Source of the DNA: Comamonadaceae bacterium
GTDB lineage: Bacteria; Pseudomonadota; Gammaproteobacteria; Burkholderiales; Burkholderiaceae_C
NCBI GenBank assembly: GCA_947478725.1
Contig: CANJWZ010000001.1
Span: forward strand, 1-64,000
Direction of reading: 5' to 3'
DNA: 64,000 nucleotides
Part shown: positions 17,426 to 26,687 of the stretch, one piece after another
Layout: every line of letters begins with the position of its first letter
Position numbering within the stretch: position 1 is the first letter of the stretch
Notes under the pieces: model-generated
Database searches by the model: none
The model's input: only the letters and a program-made list of their open reading frames with translations
What the model was told of the DNA's origin: nothing
Position numbers and translations under genes: made by a program

Positions 17426-18100
17426 CTAGGCAATCGCGCGATTTTTGTGTTCCAGTCGGCTGAGCCAGCGCACCAGCGGCCACAGCAAAGCCAGGTACAT
17501 CAAAGCCGCCAGCACAATCGGGGAGGGGTTGTACACCAGCGACTGCGCGTCACGCGCCGCCCTGAGCAATTCTGGCAGGGCGACAACACTGGCAATGGTG
17601 GTCAGCTTGATCACCTCAATGCAGTTGCTCAACAGGTCTGGCAACACATTTCGCGTTGCCTGCGGCACGATCACCTGTTGCAAAGCCTGTAGTCGGGTCA
17701 GCCCGGTTGAGCGTGCCGCTTCCATCTGGCCATGGGGCACGCTTTCAATACCTGCGCGGAACACTTCTGAAAAATAACTTGAATTGTTCAGCATGAAGCC
17801 AATCGCAACTGCGGCCAGCTTGGGCAAATCCAGCCCCAGAAAAGGCGCGCCAAAGTAAATCAGAATCAACAGCACCAGTGGCGGAAATGAACGAAAAAAA
17901 TCAATGTATATCGCCACTGTTATTCGTAACCAGCGATGCCTGGTTTGCGTACATACCAGCGCCAAAACAAGGCCAGACAGCAAGCCAATCGGTATCACCA
18001 AAAGCGATAGCCAAACCGTGGTCCACAGCCCTTTTAGAAGAAAGGGGAACACCTCGCGATAAATCGCCAGATTAAAAAAGTTTTGCAGCAAAGCGTCCAT
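17426..18100 (-). CDS. Polar amino acid ABC transporter permease (HisM/GlnP type), second subunit
   Basis: The product is a 224 aa inner-membrane protein with about five hydrophobic segments. The EAA motif region is visible as ARSTGLTRLQALQQVIVPQA near 136-155, where the ATPase docks. It is the last gene of the importer operon (binding protein 20495, ATPase 19596, permeases 18820 and 18100), and the two permeases probably form a heterodimer. The operon continues from the hydantoinase/carbamoylase genes, so the cargo is likely a hydantoin, carbamoyl amino acid or amino acid. Confidence 0.9.
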   Translation of the reverse strand: MDALLQNFFNLAIYREVFPFLLKGLWTTVWLSLLVIPIGLLSGLVLALVCTQTRHRWLRITVAIYIDFFRSFPPLVLLILIYFGAPFLGLDLPKLAAVAIGFMLNNSSYFSEVFRAGIESVPHGQMEAARSTGLTRLQALQQVIVPQATRNVLPDLLSNCIEVIKLTTIASVVALPELLRAARDAQSLVYNPSPIVLAALMYLALLWPLVRWLSRLEHKNRAIA

Positions 18101-18127
18101 GGTGTGCCTGATTGACCTAGCGCTGGC

Positions 18128-18820
18128 CTAACGCTTCCAGCGCCAACGCGTCTCAAGCCAGCGCGAGCACAGCACCACCGGAACAAACAACATCAGGTAG
18201 GCAGCCGCGCCCAGCATCAATGGCGTGGGGTTACCGGCGTTGCTGCTGGCTGACTGCGCTGTGTTGAGAATTTCACTGAGGGCCACCACCGAGCCCAAAG
18301 CCGTGTTCTTGGTGACCGAAATTATCCGGTTGGTCAGTGGCGGTACGGCCACGCGTAAGGCCTGCGGCAACACCACAGACACCGTCGTCTGCCACCACGA
18401 CAGGCCAGTCGAGCGGGCCGCCTCAGACTGACCGATGGGCAATGACAAGATACCGCCCCAGATACTTTCTTCAGCGTAGGCCGCCAGCACCAGGGTCAGT
18501 GCCAGCCAGGTCGCGGTAAAAGCCGACATCGATAAATTGATAAAGGGAAAAGCAAAAAAGAAAACAATGATCAAAACCAGCGGCGGCAGGGACCGCAATA
18601 TGTCGGCGAAAGCCACCACCAGCAAAGCGGGTACGCGCCACTGCAGGTAGCGAACCACAGCCAGTACCAAGCCCAGCAGCAGCCCAGAGGCCACGACAGC
18701 CAAGCTTAACAATGCCGTGATGCCCATGCCGCGAGCGATATCGCGCCAATACGTCGCGGCAACATCGACATTGAAAAATGTAAAAACAAATTGCTCCAGA
18801 CCGGGTGCGGCAGTGTTCAC
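18128..18820 (-). CDS. Polar amino acid ABC transporter permease, first subunit
   Basis: The product is a 230 aa integral membrane protein of the HisM/ArtQ family. Hydrophobic helices alternate with the cytoplasmic EAA loop SEAARSTGLSWWQTTVSVVLPQA near residues 131-153. The start ATG lies 5 bp after the ATPase stop, and the partner permease starts 27 bp after its stop. It forms the translocation channel with the neighbouring permease. Confidence 0.9.
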   Translation of the reverse strand: MNTAAPGLEQFVFTFFNVDVAATYWRDIARGMGITALLSLAVVASGLLLGLVLAVVRYLQWRVPALLVVAFADILRSLPPLVLIIVFFFAFPFINLSMSAFTATWLALTLVLAAYAEESIWGGILSLPIGQSEAARSTGLSWWQTTVSVVLPQALRVAVPPLTNRIISVTKNTALGSVVALSEILNTAQSASSNAGNPTPLMLGAAAYLMLFVPVVLCSRWLETRWRWKR

Positions 18821-18825
18821 GACGG

Positions 18826-19596
18826 CTACGCCCTGTCGGTGTAACGCGACACAAAAGCGCGCGTGCGATCGTGGCGTGGCGCATCAAAAATCTGGCTGGG
18901 TGGGCCCTCCTCTACGATCACGCCAGCGTCCATAAACACCACCCAATCGGCGGCTGCACGGGCAAAACCCATTTCATGGGTGACCACCAGCATGGTCATC
19001 CCGGCTTCGCGCAGCTCACGCATGACCTGCAGCACACTGCCCACCAGCTCGGGGTCAAGCGCACTGGTGGGCTCATCAAACAGAAGTATTTTTGGCTCCA
19101 GCGCAATCGCACGCGCAATGCCCACGCGCTGCTGTTGGCCGCCAGAAAGCTGGGCCGGAAAACTGTCTGCTTTTTCAAGCAAATCAACTTGCGACAGGGC
19201 CAGTTTGCCGCGTCTGTCGGCCTCTTGGCGTGTGTGCCCCTGCACCTTGCGCAGAGCCAGCGTCACATTACCCAGCACATTCAAATGTGGATACAAGTTG
19301 AACTGCTGAAACACCATGCCAATGCGTTGGCGCACCTGATTGATGTTGATATCAGCGCGCATGATGTCGGTGCCGTCCACCACAATCTGACCACCGCTGG
19401 GCTCTTCCAGCCTATTACAGCAGCGCAACAAAGTGCTCTTGCCGGAGCCCGATGGGCCGATCACGCACATCAGTTGCCCACGCCCCAGCTTTAAATCAAT
19501 ACCACGCAGGACCTCGTTGCCATTAAAGAGTTTTTTCAAACCCACGATTTCAAGAATCGGCGCTGGCGACATGGCGGTGACTTGGGGCGGGTTCAA
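18826..19596 (-). CDS. Amino acid ABC transporter ATP-binding protein (GlnQ type)
   Basis: The product has 256 aa. Walker [10 protein letters not shown] lies near 47-55, signature [14 protein letters not shown] near 154-167, Walker B with [15 protein letters not shown] near 171-185 and the switch histidine in [12 protein letters not shown]; this combination is the standard GlnQ/HisP form. It powers uptake by the adjacent permease pair. The gene follows the binding protein by 20 bp and precedes the first permease by 5 bp. Confidence 0.94.
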   Translation of the reverse strand: MNPPQVTAMSPAPILEIVGLKKLFNGNEVLRGIDLKLGRGQLMCVIGPSGSGKSTLLRCCNRLEEPSGGQIVVDGTDIMRADININQVRQRIGMVFQQFNLYPHLNVLGNVTLALRKVQGHTRQEADRRGKLALSQVDLLEKADSFPAQLSGGQQQRVGIARAIALEPKILLFDEPTSALDPELVGSVLQVMRELREAGMTMLVVTHEMGFARAAADWVVFMDAGVIVEEGPPSQIFDAPRHDRTRAFVSRYTDRA

Positions 19597-19616
19597 GACA
19601 TTAACCAGTCTGTGCG

Positions 19617-20495
19617 TCAGATTTTTGCGCAGACCGGTTTGGCGGGTGTCGGGTCGTAGCCGTCCAGCCCCTCAACACCCTGGCCAACCGCCGTTTTCAT
19701 GACGGCAGCATCGGCAGCTGGCACATAGCCAAACCACTTGGTGGCAATTTTCCCGAGCGTGCCATCCATCTTCATGCACTTGAGGACATTGCCAGCGGCC
19801 TCTCGGCCAGCCTTGTCGTCCAGGCGAAATGCCAGCGCCCAGACCAAACCTGTCTTGATGGTGAATGTGGTTTGCACCGCCGGGTTTTGTTTGGCTGCCC
19901 ATGCCGCCACGGTGCTGCCCGCCAGATTGCTGTCAGCCCGGCCCGATTGCACCGCCTGAACTGCATCAGCGTTGTTGCCGTAAACGTCATATTTGAAACC
20001 ATACTTGGCAGCGTTGTCGCGTGTCCAGCTTTCGTAGGCTGATCCTTTGTTGACGGCGATGGTTTTGCCTTTCAGATCATCGAGCGATCTGATGGCCGGC
20101 GCGCCTTTCTTGATGACAAAAGTGTAGTCGGTGTCAAGATAGCCCTCGGTAAAAAGCATGGCTTTGGCGCGCTCTGGCGTCACCGTCACCGGCGCCAGAA
20201 TAAAGTCGTATTTCTTGGCGTTCAGGCCGGGCACCAGGCCGGAAAATTCAGTGCCCTCAATCTCAATTTTCCGCTGCATCCTCTTGGCCAGCTCTTCCCC
20301 CAAATCAATGTTAAAGCCTTGCAAACCCCCGTCCAGTTTGACCATGGCGTGGGGCGCAAAAGTCGCGTCTACGCCAGTCCGCAGCGGTGCGCCCGTTTGC
20401 GCGAACGATGGCAGGGCAAATGCTGCAGCCAAAGAAATCACCAGGGCAGCAGACCGGATGAGTTTTACCGACGTTGATAAATTCGAAGACAGCAT
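19617..20495 (-). CDS. Amino acid ABC transporter periplasmic substrate-binding protein
   Basis: The product has 292 aa from the ATG at 20495, chosen because an AAGGAG ribosome site sits 7 nt upstream and because a proper signal peptide follows (about 1-32, ending ALPSFA). The mature protein has the family-3 solute-binding fold: [27 protein letters not shown], the [15 protein letters not shown] hinge and [13 protein letters not shown]. It captures the substrate in the periplasm for the permeases downstream. Its place 22 bp after the D-carbamoylase gene suggests the ligand is a hydantoin-pathway substrate or product; family-level data would only say polar amino acid. Confidence 0.92.
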   Translation of the reverse strand: MLSSNLSTSVKLIRSAALVISLAAAFALPSFAQTGAPLRTGVDATFAPHAMVKLDGGLQGFNIDLGEELAKRMQRKIEIEGTEFSGLVPGLNAKKYDFILAPVTVTPERAKAMLFTEGYLDTDYTFVIKKGAPAIRSLDDLKGKTIAVNKGSAYESWTRDNAAKYGFKYDVYGNNADAVQAVQSGRADSNLAGSTVAAWAAKQNPAVQTTFTIKTGLVWALAFRLDDKAGREAAGNVLKCMKMDGTLGKIATKWFGYVPAADAAVMKTAVGQGVEGLDGYDPTPAKPVCAKI

Positions 20496-20517
20496 GAAAT
20501 GACTCCTTGGTTGGGTA

Positions 20518-21495
20518 TCAGAGAACAGGTTGAGGGAAATCAGGGTTAGCAAGAGGCGGGCCAGCGCCCGTGCGCTCGACGATCAGGCGATAGTGCTCCG
20601 GCCGCCGGTGCTTGGCAAAATTAAACACGTGCTGGAGAAAATTCTCACCAAGATTCAAATCGCAGTTGGTAAAGATGACTTCATCTTCCTCACTTTGGGC
20701 CTGCGCCACAATTTCTCCGGTGGGCGAAACAATCGCAGAACCACCAATCATGTGAAAGCCGTCTTCGCTGCCGCATTTGGCCGCCGCAGCGACCCACAAT
20801 CCGTTTTGGTAGGCATTGGCCTGCAGCGACAGCAGGTGGTGAAACATGCGCAGGTGTGGCGCTTCTGTCCAATGAATATTCCACGAAGGTGTGTTGTAGC
20901 CCAGCACCACGATACGCGCGCTTTGCAGGGCCATGACACGGTAAGTCTCAGGCCAGCGGCGGTCGTTGCACAGGCACTGACCGATCATCGTGCCCAGCAT
21001 GGGGGTCACGCCGAAACCGTCATCTCCCACCTCAAAATATTTTTTCTCCAGGTGCTGAAACGGCGCATCGGGCTTGTGGTCGCTGTGGCCGGGTAGATGG
21101 ATTTTGCGATACCGGGCAACGATTTCAGCTTTCTCATTGACCAATATGGATGTGTTGAAACGCTGGCCGGTAGATGTCAGCTCAGCATAGCCAAGATAAA
21201 AGCCAACGCCCAGTTGGCGTGCCAAATCGAACAGCGGCTGGGTTTCGGCGCTGGGCATGGTGGGCTCAAAAAAGCGGGCAGTGGCCTCAAGGTCATCCAT
21301 CCAGTAACGCGGAAAAAATGTCGTCAGCGCCAGCTCTGGAAACACCACCAAACGCGCGCCACGCGACGCAGCTTCACGCAGCATGTCCAACAAGCGTCGA
21401 ACCACAGCGCTGCGGCTGTCGGCCAGATGCACCGGCCCCATCTGCGCAACCGCAAGTCCAAAGCGCTGACCCGCAGTTGTCATGCCCGTTGCCAT
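20518..21495 (-). CDS. N-carbamoyl-D-amino-acid hydrolase (D-carbamoylase, nitrilase superfamily)
   Basis: The product has 325 aa. The sequence follows the well-known Agrobacterium D-carbamoylase closely (FPELALTTFFPR, YRKIHLPGH, CNDRRWPET, FHHLLSLQANAYQNG). The nitrilase catalytic triad is E54, K131 and C176. It hydrolyses N-carbamoyl-D-amino acids to D-amino acid, CO2 and ammonia, the step after hydantoinase. Its start overlaps the hydantoinase stop by 16 nt; an internal ATG at 21483 is a possible alternative start. The ABC importer genes follow. Enzyme chirality is inferred from similarity. Confidence 0.9.
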   Translation of the reverse strand: MATGMTTAGQRFGLAVAQMGPVHLADSRSAVVRRLLDMLREAASRGARLVVFPELALTTFFPRYWMDDLEATARFFEPTMPSAETQPLFDLARQLGVGFYLGYAELTSTGQRFNTSILVNEKAEIVARYRKIHLPGHSDHKPDAPFQHLEKKYFEVGDDGFGVTPMLGTMIGQCLCNDRRWPETYRVMALQSARIVVLGYNTPSWNIHWTEAPHLRMFHHLLSLQANAYQNGLWVAAAAKCGSEDGFHMIGGSAIVSPTGEIVAQAQSEEDEVIFTNCDLNLGENFLQHVFNFAKHRRPEHYRLIVERTGAGPPLANPDFPQPVL

Positions 21496-22967
21496 GCTTT
21501 TCCTTTCAGTCCTAGAAGACCTGGCAGGCGTGATGCACTGGCAGGCGTTTTGATATTAACCGTCACGTCGGGTTGTCGCCGGGCGATGTAGCGTCCCGAG
21601 CCGCGCGCAACCTTCAGTGTGTTGTTTTCAACCACTGTCCGGCCACGACTCATCACCAATTCCGGCCAGCCTTGCAGGCGCATGCCTTCGTAGGGGGTGT
21701 AGCCCACGTTGTCATGCAGCATGGACGCGCTCACGCTGACCTCACGCGCGGGGTTCCAAAGCGCCAGATCAGCGTCCATGCCAATCGCAATGTCACCCTT
21801 ACAGTGCGCCAGACCATACATGCGGGCGTGGTTGCTGGCGGTCAGCGCGACAAACTCGTTGATGGTGATGCGGCCCTTTAACACACCTTCAGAAAACAGC
21901 AGCGGCATGCGCAGCTCAATGCCGGGGACGCCGTTGGCCATGTCTTTAAAAATGGTCGCTTCGCCGTTGGGCAATTTGCCCGTTTCGTCAAAACGGTAAG
22001 GCGCATGGTCTGACGAATAAATCCCAAGCGTGCCGTCTTTAAAACCGTCCCACACGGCCTGCTGCGAGCGGGGGTCGCGCGGCGGCGGGCTACAGCAGAA
22101 CTTGGCACCCTCCACGCCGGGCAGGTCAATGTCGTCGGCCGTCAAGAACAAATATTGTGGGCAGCTTTCTGCGTACACCTGAGTGCCCAGGCGCTGTGCC
22201 GAGCGAATCAGCTCCACCGTTTCGGCCCCGGCCACATGCACGATCAGTACCGGCACATCAATCAGGCGCGACAGCGCCATGGCCCGGCCGCTGGCCTCGG
22301 ATTCAGCCAGTGGATCGTGCGCCACCGCATGAAACTTGGGGGCTGAGTGGCCACGGTCAAGCAGACGCTGAGCGACCCATCGGATCATGTCGTGGTTCTC
22401 GGCATGAATCATCACGAGCGCGCCCTCACTTCCCGCCAAGGCCATCACATCAAGCAACTGGTAATCGTCAAGCTTGAGTGTGTTGTAGGTCATGTAAACC
22501 TTCAGCGACGTGATGCCGTCCCGGATGGCTTTCGGCAAATCATGCTTGAGCGCAACTTCATCCGGGTCTGCGAGGATCAAATGAAAGCCGTAATCAATGA
22601 CTGCTTTTTCGCGCGCACGCGCTGAATAGTCGGCCACCACATCGGGAATGCGCTTGCCGCGGTGCTGCGCTGCAAACGGGATGATGGTGGTGGTTCCTCC
22701 GAACGCCGCAGACACCGTGCCCGAATAAAAATCATCAGCACACATCATGCCCATGCCGGACAGCTGCTCGATGTGCACGTGGCTATCGATACCGCCGGGC
22801 AACACCCAACGCCCGCTGGCATCCATGTCATGGTGGCCTGGCGGCAGATTTTTTTCAATGCTGACGATCACACCATCCCTGATGCCAATGTCCGCTTCAA
22901 AAGTATCGCGCTCGGTCGAAACGCGACCACCGCGCACTGTCACATCATGGCTGGCTGCTGTCATCAA
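21480..22967 (-). CDS. Hydantoinase/dihydropyrimidinase (cyclic amidohydrolase)
   Basis: The product has 495 aa. The binuclear zinc site is complete: H63 and H65 in DSHVHIEQ, carboxylated lysine K156 in TSLKVYMTY, H188 in IHAEN, H244 in HVAGAET and D320 in YSSDHAPY. Such enzymes open 5-substituted hydantoins or dihydropyrimidines to N-carbamoyl amino acids. The gene overlaps the SDR gene upstream (4 nt) and the D-carbamoylase gene downstream (16 nt), so the protein set is tightly coupled. The partner D-carbamoylase and the racemase at 25998 favour a D-hydantoinase; a dihydropyrimidinase activity cannot be excluded. Confidence 0.92.
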   Translation of the reverse strand: MMTAASHDVTVRGGRVSTERDTFEADIGIRDGVIVSIEKNLPPGHHDMDASGRWVLPGGIDSHVHIEQLSGMGMMCADDFYSGTVSAAFGGTTTIIPFAAQHRGKRIPDVVADYSARAREKAVIDYGFHLILADPDEVALKHDLPKAIRDGITSLKVYMTYNTLKLDDYQLLDVMALAGSEGALVMIHAENHDMIRWVAQRLLDRGHSAPKFHAVAHDPLAESEASGRAMALSRLIDVPVLIVHVAGAETVELIRSAQRLGTQVYAESCPQYLFLTADDIDLPGVEGAKFCCSPPPRDPRSQQAVWDGFKDGTLGIYSSDHAPYRFDETGKLPNGEATIFKDMANGVPGIELRMPLLFSEGVLKGRITINEFVALTASNHARMYGLAHCKGDIAIGMDADLALWNPAREVSVSASMLHDNVGYTPYEGMRLQGWPELVMSRGRTVVENNTLKVARGSGRYIARRQPDVTVNIKTPASASRLPGLLGLKGKAWQRA

Positions 22968-23743
22968 AAAGTCCCCGGATAGTTACCGCCATCGAGCAGC
23001 AGGTTTTGACCGGTGATGAATCCAGCCTGCGCGCTGCACAGGTAGGCGCAGGCATCACCAAATTCAGCGGGCGTGCCAAAGCGCCCTGCCGGGTTGCCGG
23101 CGCGTCTTTCGGCCAGCACCGCTTCTTCTGTCTTGCCCGATTGCCTGGACCACAAACGTGCCGTTTCCATCAATCGATCGGTTTCAAACGGGCCCGGTAA
23201 CAAATTGTTGATGGTGACGTTTCGTCCAACGGTCTTGCGTGCCAACCCGGCCACAAATCCTGTCAGGCCAGAGCGGGCGCCATTGGACAAGCCCAAAATA
23301 TCAATAGGTGCCTTGACCGCGGCTGATGTGATGTTGACGATGCGGCCAAAGCGCCGGGCCAACATGGTGTCAAGGGTTGCCTTGATCAAGGCTATCGGTG
23401 TCAGCATGTTGGCGTCCAGCGCCGCAATCCATGCATCGCGGTCCCAGTCCCGAAAGTCGCCCGGCTTTGGCCCACCGGCATTGGTGACCAAGATATCCGG
23501 CTCGCCGCACACGGCCAACACGGCAGCCCGACCCTCGTGCGTCGTGATGTCGGCAGCCACCGTCAGCACGCGGGCACCTGTCTCACGCCGAATGTCGTGG
23601 GCGGTGGCTTCGAGTGCCTCCGCGCCACGCGCCACCAGGGTGACAACAGCGCCTTCGCGTGCCAGCGACACAGCGCAAGCACGGCCCAAGCCTTTACTTG
23701 ATGCGCATACCAGTGCGCTGCGTCCAGAGATGCCCAAATCCAT
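22964..23743 (-). CDS. SDR-like oxidoreductase with altered catalytic residues
   Basis: The product has 259 aa with the short-chain dehydrogenase fold (ITGQNLLLDGGNYPG end typical). The nucleotide motif is ASSKGLG instead of TGxxxGxG, and after the catalytic serine S140 the YxxxK pair is replaced by S153 and R157 (LSNGARSGL). I recall a described SDR subgroup with exactly such departures from the motifs, so the change is family-level rather than a mutation. Its reaction is unknown. The stop overlaps the hydantoinase start by 4 nt, which places it firmly in the hydantoin operon. Confidence 0.82.
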   Translation of the reverse strand: MDLGISGRSALVCASSKGLGRACAVSLAREGAVVTLVARGAEALEATAHDIRRETGARVLTVAADITTHEGRAAVLAVCGEPDILVTNAGGPKPGDFRDWDRDAWIAALDANMLTPIALIKATLDTMLARRFGRIVNITSAAVKAPIDILGLSNGARSGLTGFVAGLARKTVGRNVTINNLLPGPFETDRLMETARLWSRQSGKTEEAVLAERRAGNPAGRFGTPAEFGDACAYLCSAQAGFITGQNLLLDGGNYPGTF

Positions 23744-23754
23744 GTTTTGCTTTT

Positions 23755-23780
23755 CTTGGTGACGTTTCTTGGTGACGTTT
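23755..23780. repeat. 13-nt tandem duplication in the SDR gene leader
   Basis: CTTGGTGACGTTT occurs twice back to back (23755-23767 and 23768-23780) in the 60 bp between the aldolase-like gene and the SDR gene. It may be a simple slippage duplication just upstream of the SDR ribosome site region. Confidence 0.6.
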
Positions 23781-23803
23781 ATTGATCCGGGTAAAACAAG
23801 CGC

Positions 23804-24751
23804 CTAGGCAATGACCACTGCGCCTTTGACATCCAGCGACAAACCCACCCGCTTGACCGTGGCCTCCAGCTCCTTTGCTGTGACGGGGTCCATGCGCATG
23901 CCCGGCGCACGAATCGCGTCGCAGGCAATCACACCACGTTTTTGATAAATGTACTTGCGTAATGCCAGGCCAATTTTGGGCTGGAACTCATAACGAATCA
24001 AGGGGCAATAACGGTCAAAAGTAGCCGCCGCGCCAGCATGGTCACCGGCCGCATACTGGTTGTATATCCGCACCAGAATTTCAGGGAAAGCAAAGCCTGT
24101 CATGGTGCCAACCGCTCCGCGCTGTAGCTCTTCAAGAAAATAAACACCGCCCAGGCCGCCAAAAATACCCATGCTGCCGTTCGCCAGTTCAAGAATGCGG
24201 GTAATTTTTTGACCGACGGGCGGCTCTTCCATCTTGATAAAGCCGACACCCCCTTCGCGCCCCAGGCGTGCAATGACTTCTGACTTGATTTCAGTGCCGA
24301 ACGAGTCAGGAAAATCGTGAATCACCACCGGAATCGGCAGGGCCGCAGCCAGTGCCTGGTAATAGTCAAACTGCACCGCGTCAGAGGCGTTGTCCAGTGG
24401 CGCTGCAAACACCGCAGCTGCACCCACCTCAGCGGCCTCGCGCGCTTGTTCAATGGCGCCGGCCGTACCCAAGGCACGCACACCCACCCACACCGGTACG
24501 CGGCCGGCCACGTGCTTCACAAAGGTGCTGGTGACAGTGCGTCTTTCACTGTTTGAAAGCTTGTGCGCTTCGCCCAGAAAACCGAGAATGGCCAGCCCGG
24601 TAACGCCAGCTGCCACCTGGAAATCAACCAGCGTTCGAATGCTGTCCAGGTCCAGCGCGCCATCAGCAGAAAAGGGCGTCGGGCAGATCGTGTACACGCC
24701 GCGGGCATTTTGGGGTTGTGCAGCGGCAGAAGATTTAGCTTGGGTTGGCAT
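23804..24751 (-). CDS. DHDPS/N-acetylneuraminate lyase family aldolase
   Basis: The product has 315 aa from the ATG at 24751 (an in-frame TTG at 24772 would add 7 residues). It is a class I aldolase TIM barrel with the Schiff-base lysine K173 in GFIKMEE. The usual GTTGE substrate motif is GFLGE, and the tyrosine of the LYNVP motif is histidine (H145 in IHDFPD), so it is not a lysine-pathway dihydrodipicolinate synthase; it probably cleaves or condenses another 2-oxoacid. It is the first gene of the reverse-strand hydantoin operon, just downstream of a putative LysR box. Confidence 0.85.
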   Translation of the reverse strand: MPTQAKSSAAAQPQNARGVYTICPTPFSADGALDLDSIRTLVDFQVAAGVTGLAILGFLGEAHKLSNSERRTVTSTFVKHVAGRVPVWVGVRALGTAGAIEQAREAAEVGAAAVFAAPLDNASDAVQFDYYQALAAALPIPVVIHDFPDSFGTEIKSEVIARLGREGGVGFIKMEEPPVGQKITRILELANGSMGIFGGLGGVYFLEELQRGAVGTMTGFAFPEILVRIYNQYAAGDHAGAAATFDRYCPLIRYEFQPKIGLALRKYIYQKRGVIACDAIRAPGMRMDPVTAKELEATVKRVGLSLDVKGAVVIA

Positions 24752-24854
24752 GGCGGCTTTCGATCGAAGCAATCAGCGGTAGAAGGGGTTGATCATTTTT
24801 TTGTATTGTTGTCGGATCAGCAGTGGCATGTCTTGTGCCTTTTTGTTGGTGGCC

Positions 24855-24872
24855 TATAACCTCGTGTTAAGG
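24855..24872. promoter_or_regulatory. Putative LysR-type operator upstream of the hydantoin operon
   Basis: TATAACCTCGTGTTAAGG holds TAAC, 5 nt, GTTA, and shares the extended motif TAAC-N5-GTTAAGGAT with the site at 25893-25909. It lies in the 152 bp between the lysR stop and the first operon gene, where the operon promoter must be. Confidence 0.5.
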
Positions 24873-24903
24873 ATTCGACATGGTGCCGCCACTGGCGTGA
24901 AGG

Positions 24904-25833
24904 CTAAGCGCCAGCTGAATCATCGGCCAGCATCCCAAAACCCTGCTCGACGATCAGTTTTTTAAGCTGAGCGATGAATGCCTGCGTCAGCTGTGACAGG
25001 GGTTCCAACCGCAGATGCACCAGATTGGCTTGCAAAATCGGTGCATTGACGAGCGAGCGCACCACCAATTGGCTGTTGGTTGACCAGCTGCGCATTGAAA
25101 ACTCGTCCACCAGTGCCACCCCTGCGCCCATCTGCACCAGGGCCCCGGCATTTTGAGGTGATCCCACCTCCATGGCGGCCAGCAGGGGCTCGCCCGCGTC
25201 CTGGTACATCTGGCCGACGAGCACGCCAAAAGGGCTTTGCCTTTCGTAGCCAATCAGCGGATAGGGCCGCAAGTCAGCCAGTGTCAGCGTCGAACGGCGT
25301 GTCAGTTCGTGGTTGTAAGGCAGGAGGCACACCAGCCGATTGCGGCACAGGGGCGTGACTTCGAGGTTGGGATGACTCATCGGCAAAATAATGATCCCCA
25401 GATCGGCCTGATGGTTGAGCAAGCGCTCTTTCAAGTATTCATAACCCAGGCAATGAAAAGTCACTTTGACATCGGGGTAATGGGTACGGAAAAGCGCCAA
25501 CGCCTCCGGGATCAGCATCTGACCAACACTGGGGCTGGACACCACATTCAAAATACCCTGACGGTTTTCTGCCAGGTCAGAAGCCAGAACATTGACGCGC
25601 TGTACGGCTTGGTAAACCGCTTCAACTTCATAAAAAAGTTTTTTGGCTTCTGGCGTGGCGTAGAGCCTGCCTTTAATCCGTTCAAACAAAGCGAATCCTA
25701 CGCGCTGCTCGGTGTGCGACAGCAAACGACTGACCGCGGGCTGCGAGACAAACAGCAACTGTGATGCACCGCTGATGGAGCCAGTCGTCATCACTGCGCG
25801 AAAAACTTCAATCTGACGCAAATTAAGAGACAT
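24904..25833 (-). CDS. LysR-family transcriptional regulator of the hydantoin cluster
   Basis: The product has 309 aa. The N-terminal winged helix (residues 3-62: LNLRQIEVFRAVMTTGSISGA, then QPAVSRLLSHTEQRVGF) is canonical, and an effector-binding domain follows from about 90. It is transcribed on the same strand as the degradative operon downstream and divergently from the racemase gene. The pair of TAAC-N5-GTTA sites flanking the gene are plausible binding sites. The inducer is likely a hydantoin, carbamoyl amino acid or D-amino acid, by context only. Confidence 0.92.
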   Translation of the reverse strand: MSLNLRQIEVFRAVMTTGSISGASQLLFVSQPAVSRLLSHTEQRVGFALFERIKGRLYATPEAKKLFYEVEAVYQAVQRVNVLASDLAENRQGILNVVSSPSVGQMLIPEALALFRTHYPDVKVTFHCLGYEYLKERLLNHQADLGIIILPMSHPNLEVTPLCRNRLVCLLPYNHELTRRSTLTLADLRPYPLIGYERQSPFGVLVGQMYQDAGEPLLAAMEVGSPQNAGALVQMGAGVALVDEFSMRSWSTNSQLVVRSLVNAPILQANLVHLRLEPLSQLTQAFIAQLKKLIVEQGFGMLADDSAGA

Positions 25834-25892
25834 TCTTGCTTTCGCTGTGTTTTTCGCTCTACGCTGATTCAGAACCCGTTTTAAACCATCAG

Positions 25893-25909
25893 CTTAACTG
25901 AATGTTAAG
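25893..25909. promoter_or_regulatory. Putative LysR-type operator in the lysR/racemase intergenic region
   Basis: CTTAAC, 5 nt, GTTAAG is a perfect inverted repeat containing a T-N11-A core (25895 and 25907), in the divergent region between the lysR start (25833) and the racemase start (25998). LysR-type regulators usually bind such sites in divergent promoters. Confidence 0.6.
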
Positions 25910-25997
25910 GATGGGCAACATTTCAGCAAGGCGCAGGCCGATCGATGCGCGTTACAGTGCATCTGTCAACGCCCACGCCATGCAAGGAGCACACGTC

Positions 25998-26687
25998 ATG
26001 AAACCCGTCATCTACGTTATCAACCCCAACAGCACCCAGGCCGTCACGGCCGGCATCGACGCGGCCATGGAGCCGCTGCGCATGCCGGGCGGTCCGGCCA
26101 TCAAGTGCCTGACGCTTGAGAATGGGCCACCAGGCATTCAAACCCAGCTGGATGTCGAGTCCGTCACGCTACCCATGGTGCAGCTGGCGCGTTCACTGCA
26201 AGCGGATGCAGCGGCCATCGTGATAGCCTGCTTCAGCGACCCAGGCCTGCACGTGGTGCGCGAAGCCCTCGCCAAACCAGCGGCCACACCTGTGCTGGGC
26301 ATCAGTGAATGCGGCCTATTGACCGCACTGACGATGGGCCATCGCTTTGGTGTGATTGCTATCCTGGAAACATCGATACCACGCCATCTGCGTACCTATG
26401 GCGCCATGGGTATCCTGGACCGTTTCGCCGGCGAACTGGCCGTCGGCTTGCAAGTGACAGAGCTGTCTGACTACGCCACCACCCTTGCACGCATGACGGT
26501 AACCGGCAAAAGACTGCGAGACGAAAAAGGTGCTGATGTGATTGTGATGGGCTGTGCAGGCATGGCTGCCTTTCAAAAACCACTGCAAGATGCTCTGGGA
26601 ATGCCTGTCGTTGAGCCGAGTCAGGCAGCAGTCGCCATGGCAATCGGCCGGGTGCAACTCAATTGGCATCAAGCCGTTTATGCCTGA
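25998..26687 (+). CDS. Asp/Glu/hydantoin racemase family protein
   Basis: The product has 229 aa from the ATG at 25998, which has an AAGGAG site 8 nt upstream; an ORF start further upstream has none. The fold has two catalytic cysteines, C78 in IACFSDPG and C186 in VMGCAGMA, the standard pair for the hydantoin/allantoin/Asp-Glu racemases. It would interconvert L- and D-5-substituted hydantoins to feed the D-specific hydantoinase/carbamoylase. It is divergent from lysR, and its stop overlaps the FAD-oxidase start by 8 nt. Confidence 0.87.
   Translation: MKPVIYVINPNSTQAVTAGIDAAMEPLRMPGGPAIKCLTLENGPPGIQTQLDVESVTLPMVQLARSLQADAAAIVIACFSDPGLHVVREALAKPAATPVLGISECGLLTALTMGHRFGVIAILETSIPRHLRTYGAMGILDRFAGELAVGLQVTELSDYATTLARMTVTGKRLRDEKGADVIVMGCAGMAAFQKPLQDALGMPVVEPSQAAVAMAIGRVQLNWHQAVYA

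Noticed and set aside
23804..24751. Lysine-pathway dihydrodipicolinate synthase (dapA)
   Set aside because: The catalytic tyrosine is replaced by H145 and GTTGE by GFLGE, and the gene is in a catabolic operon.
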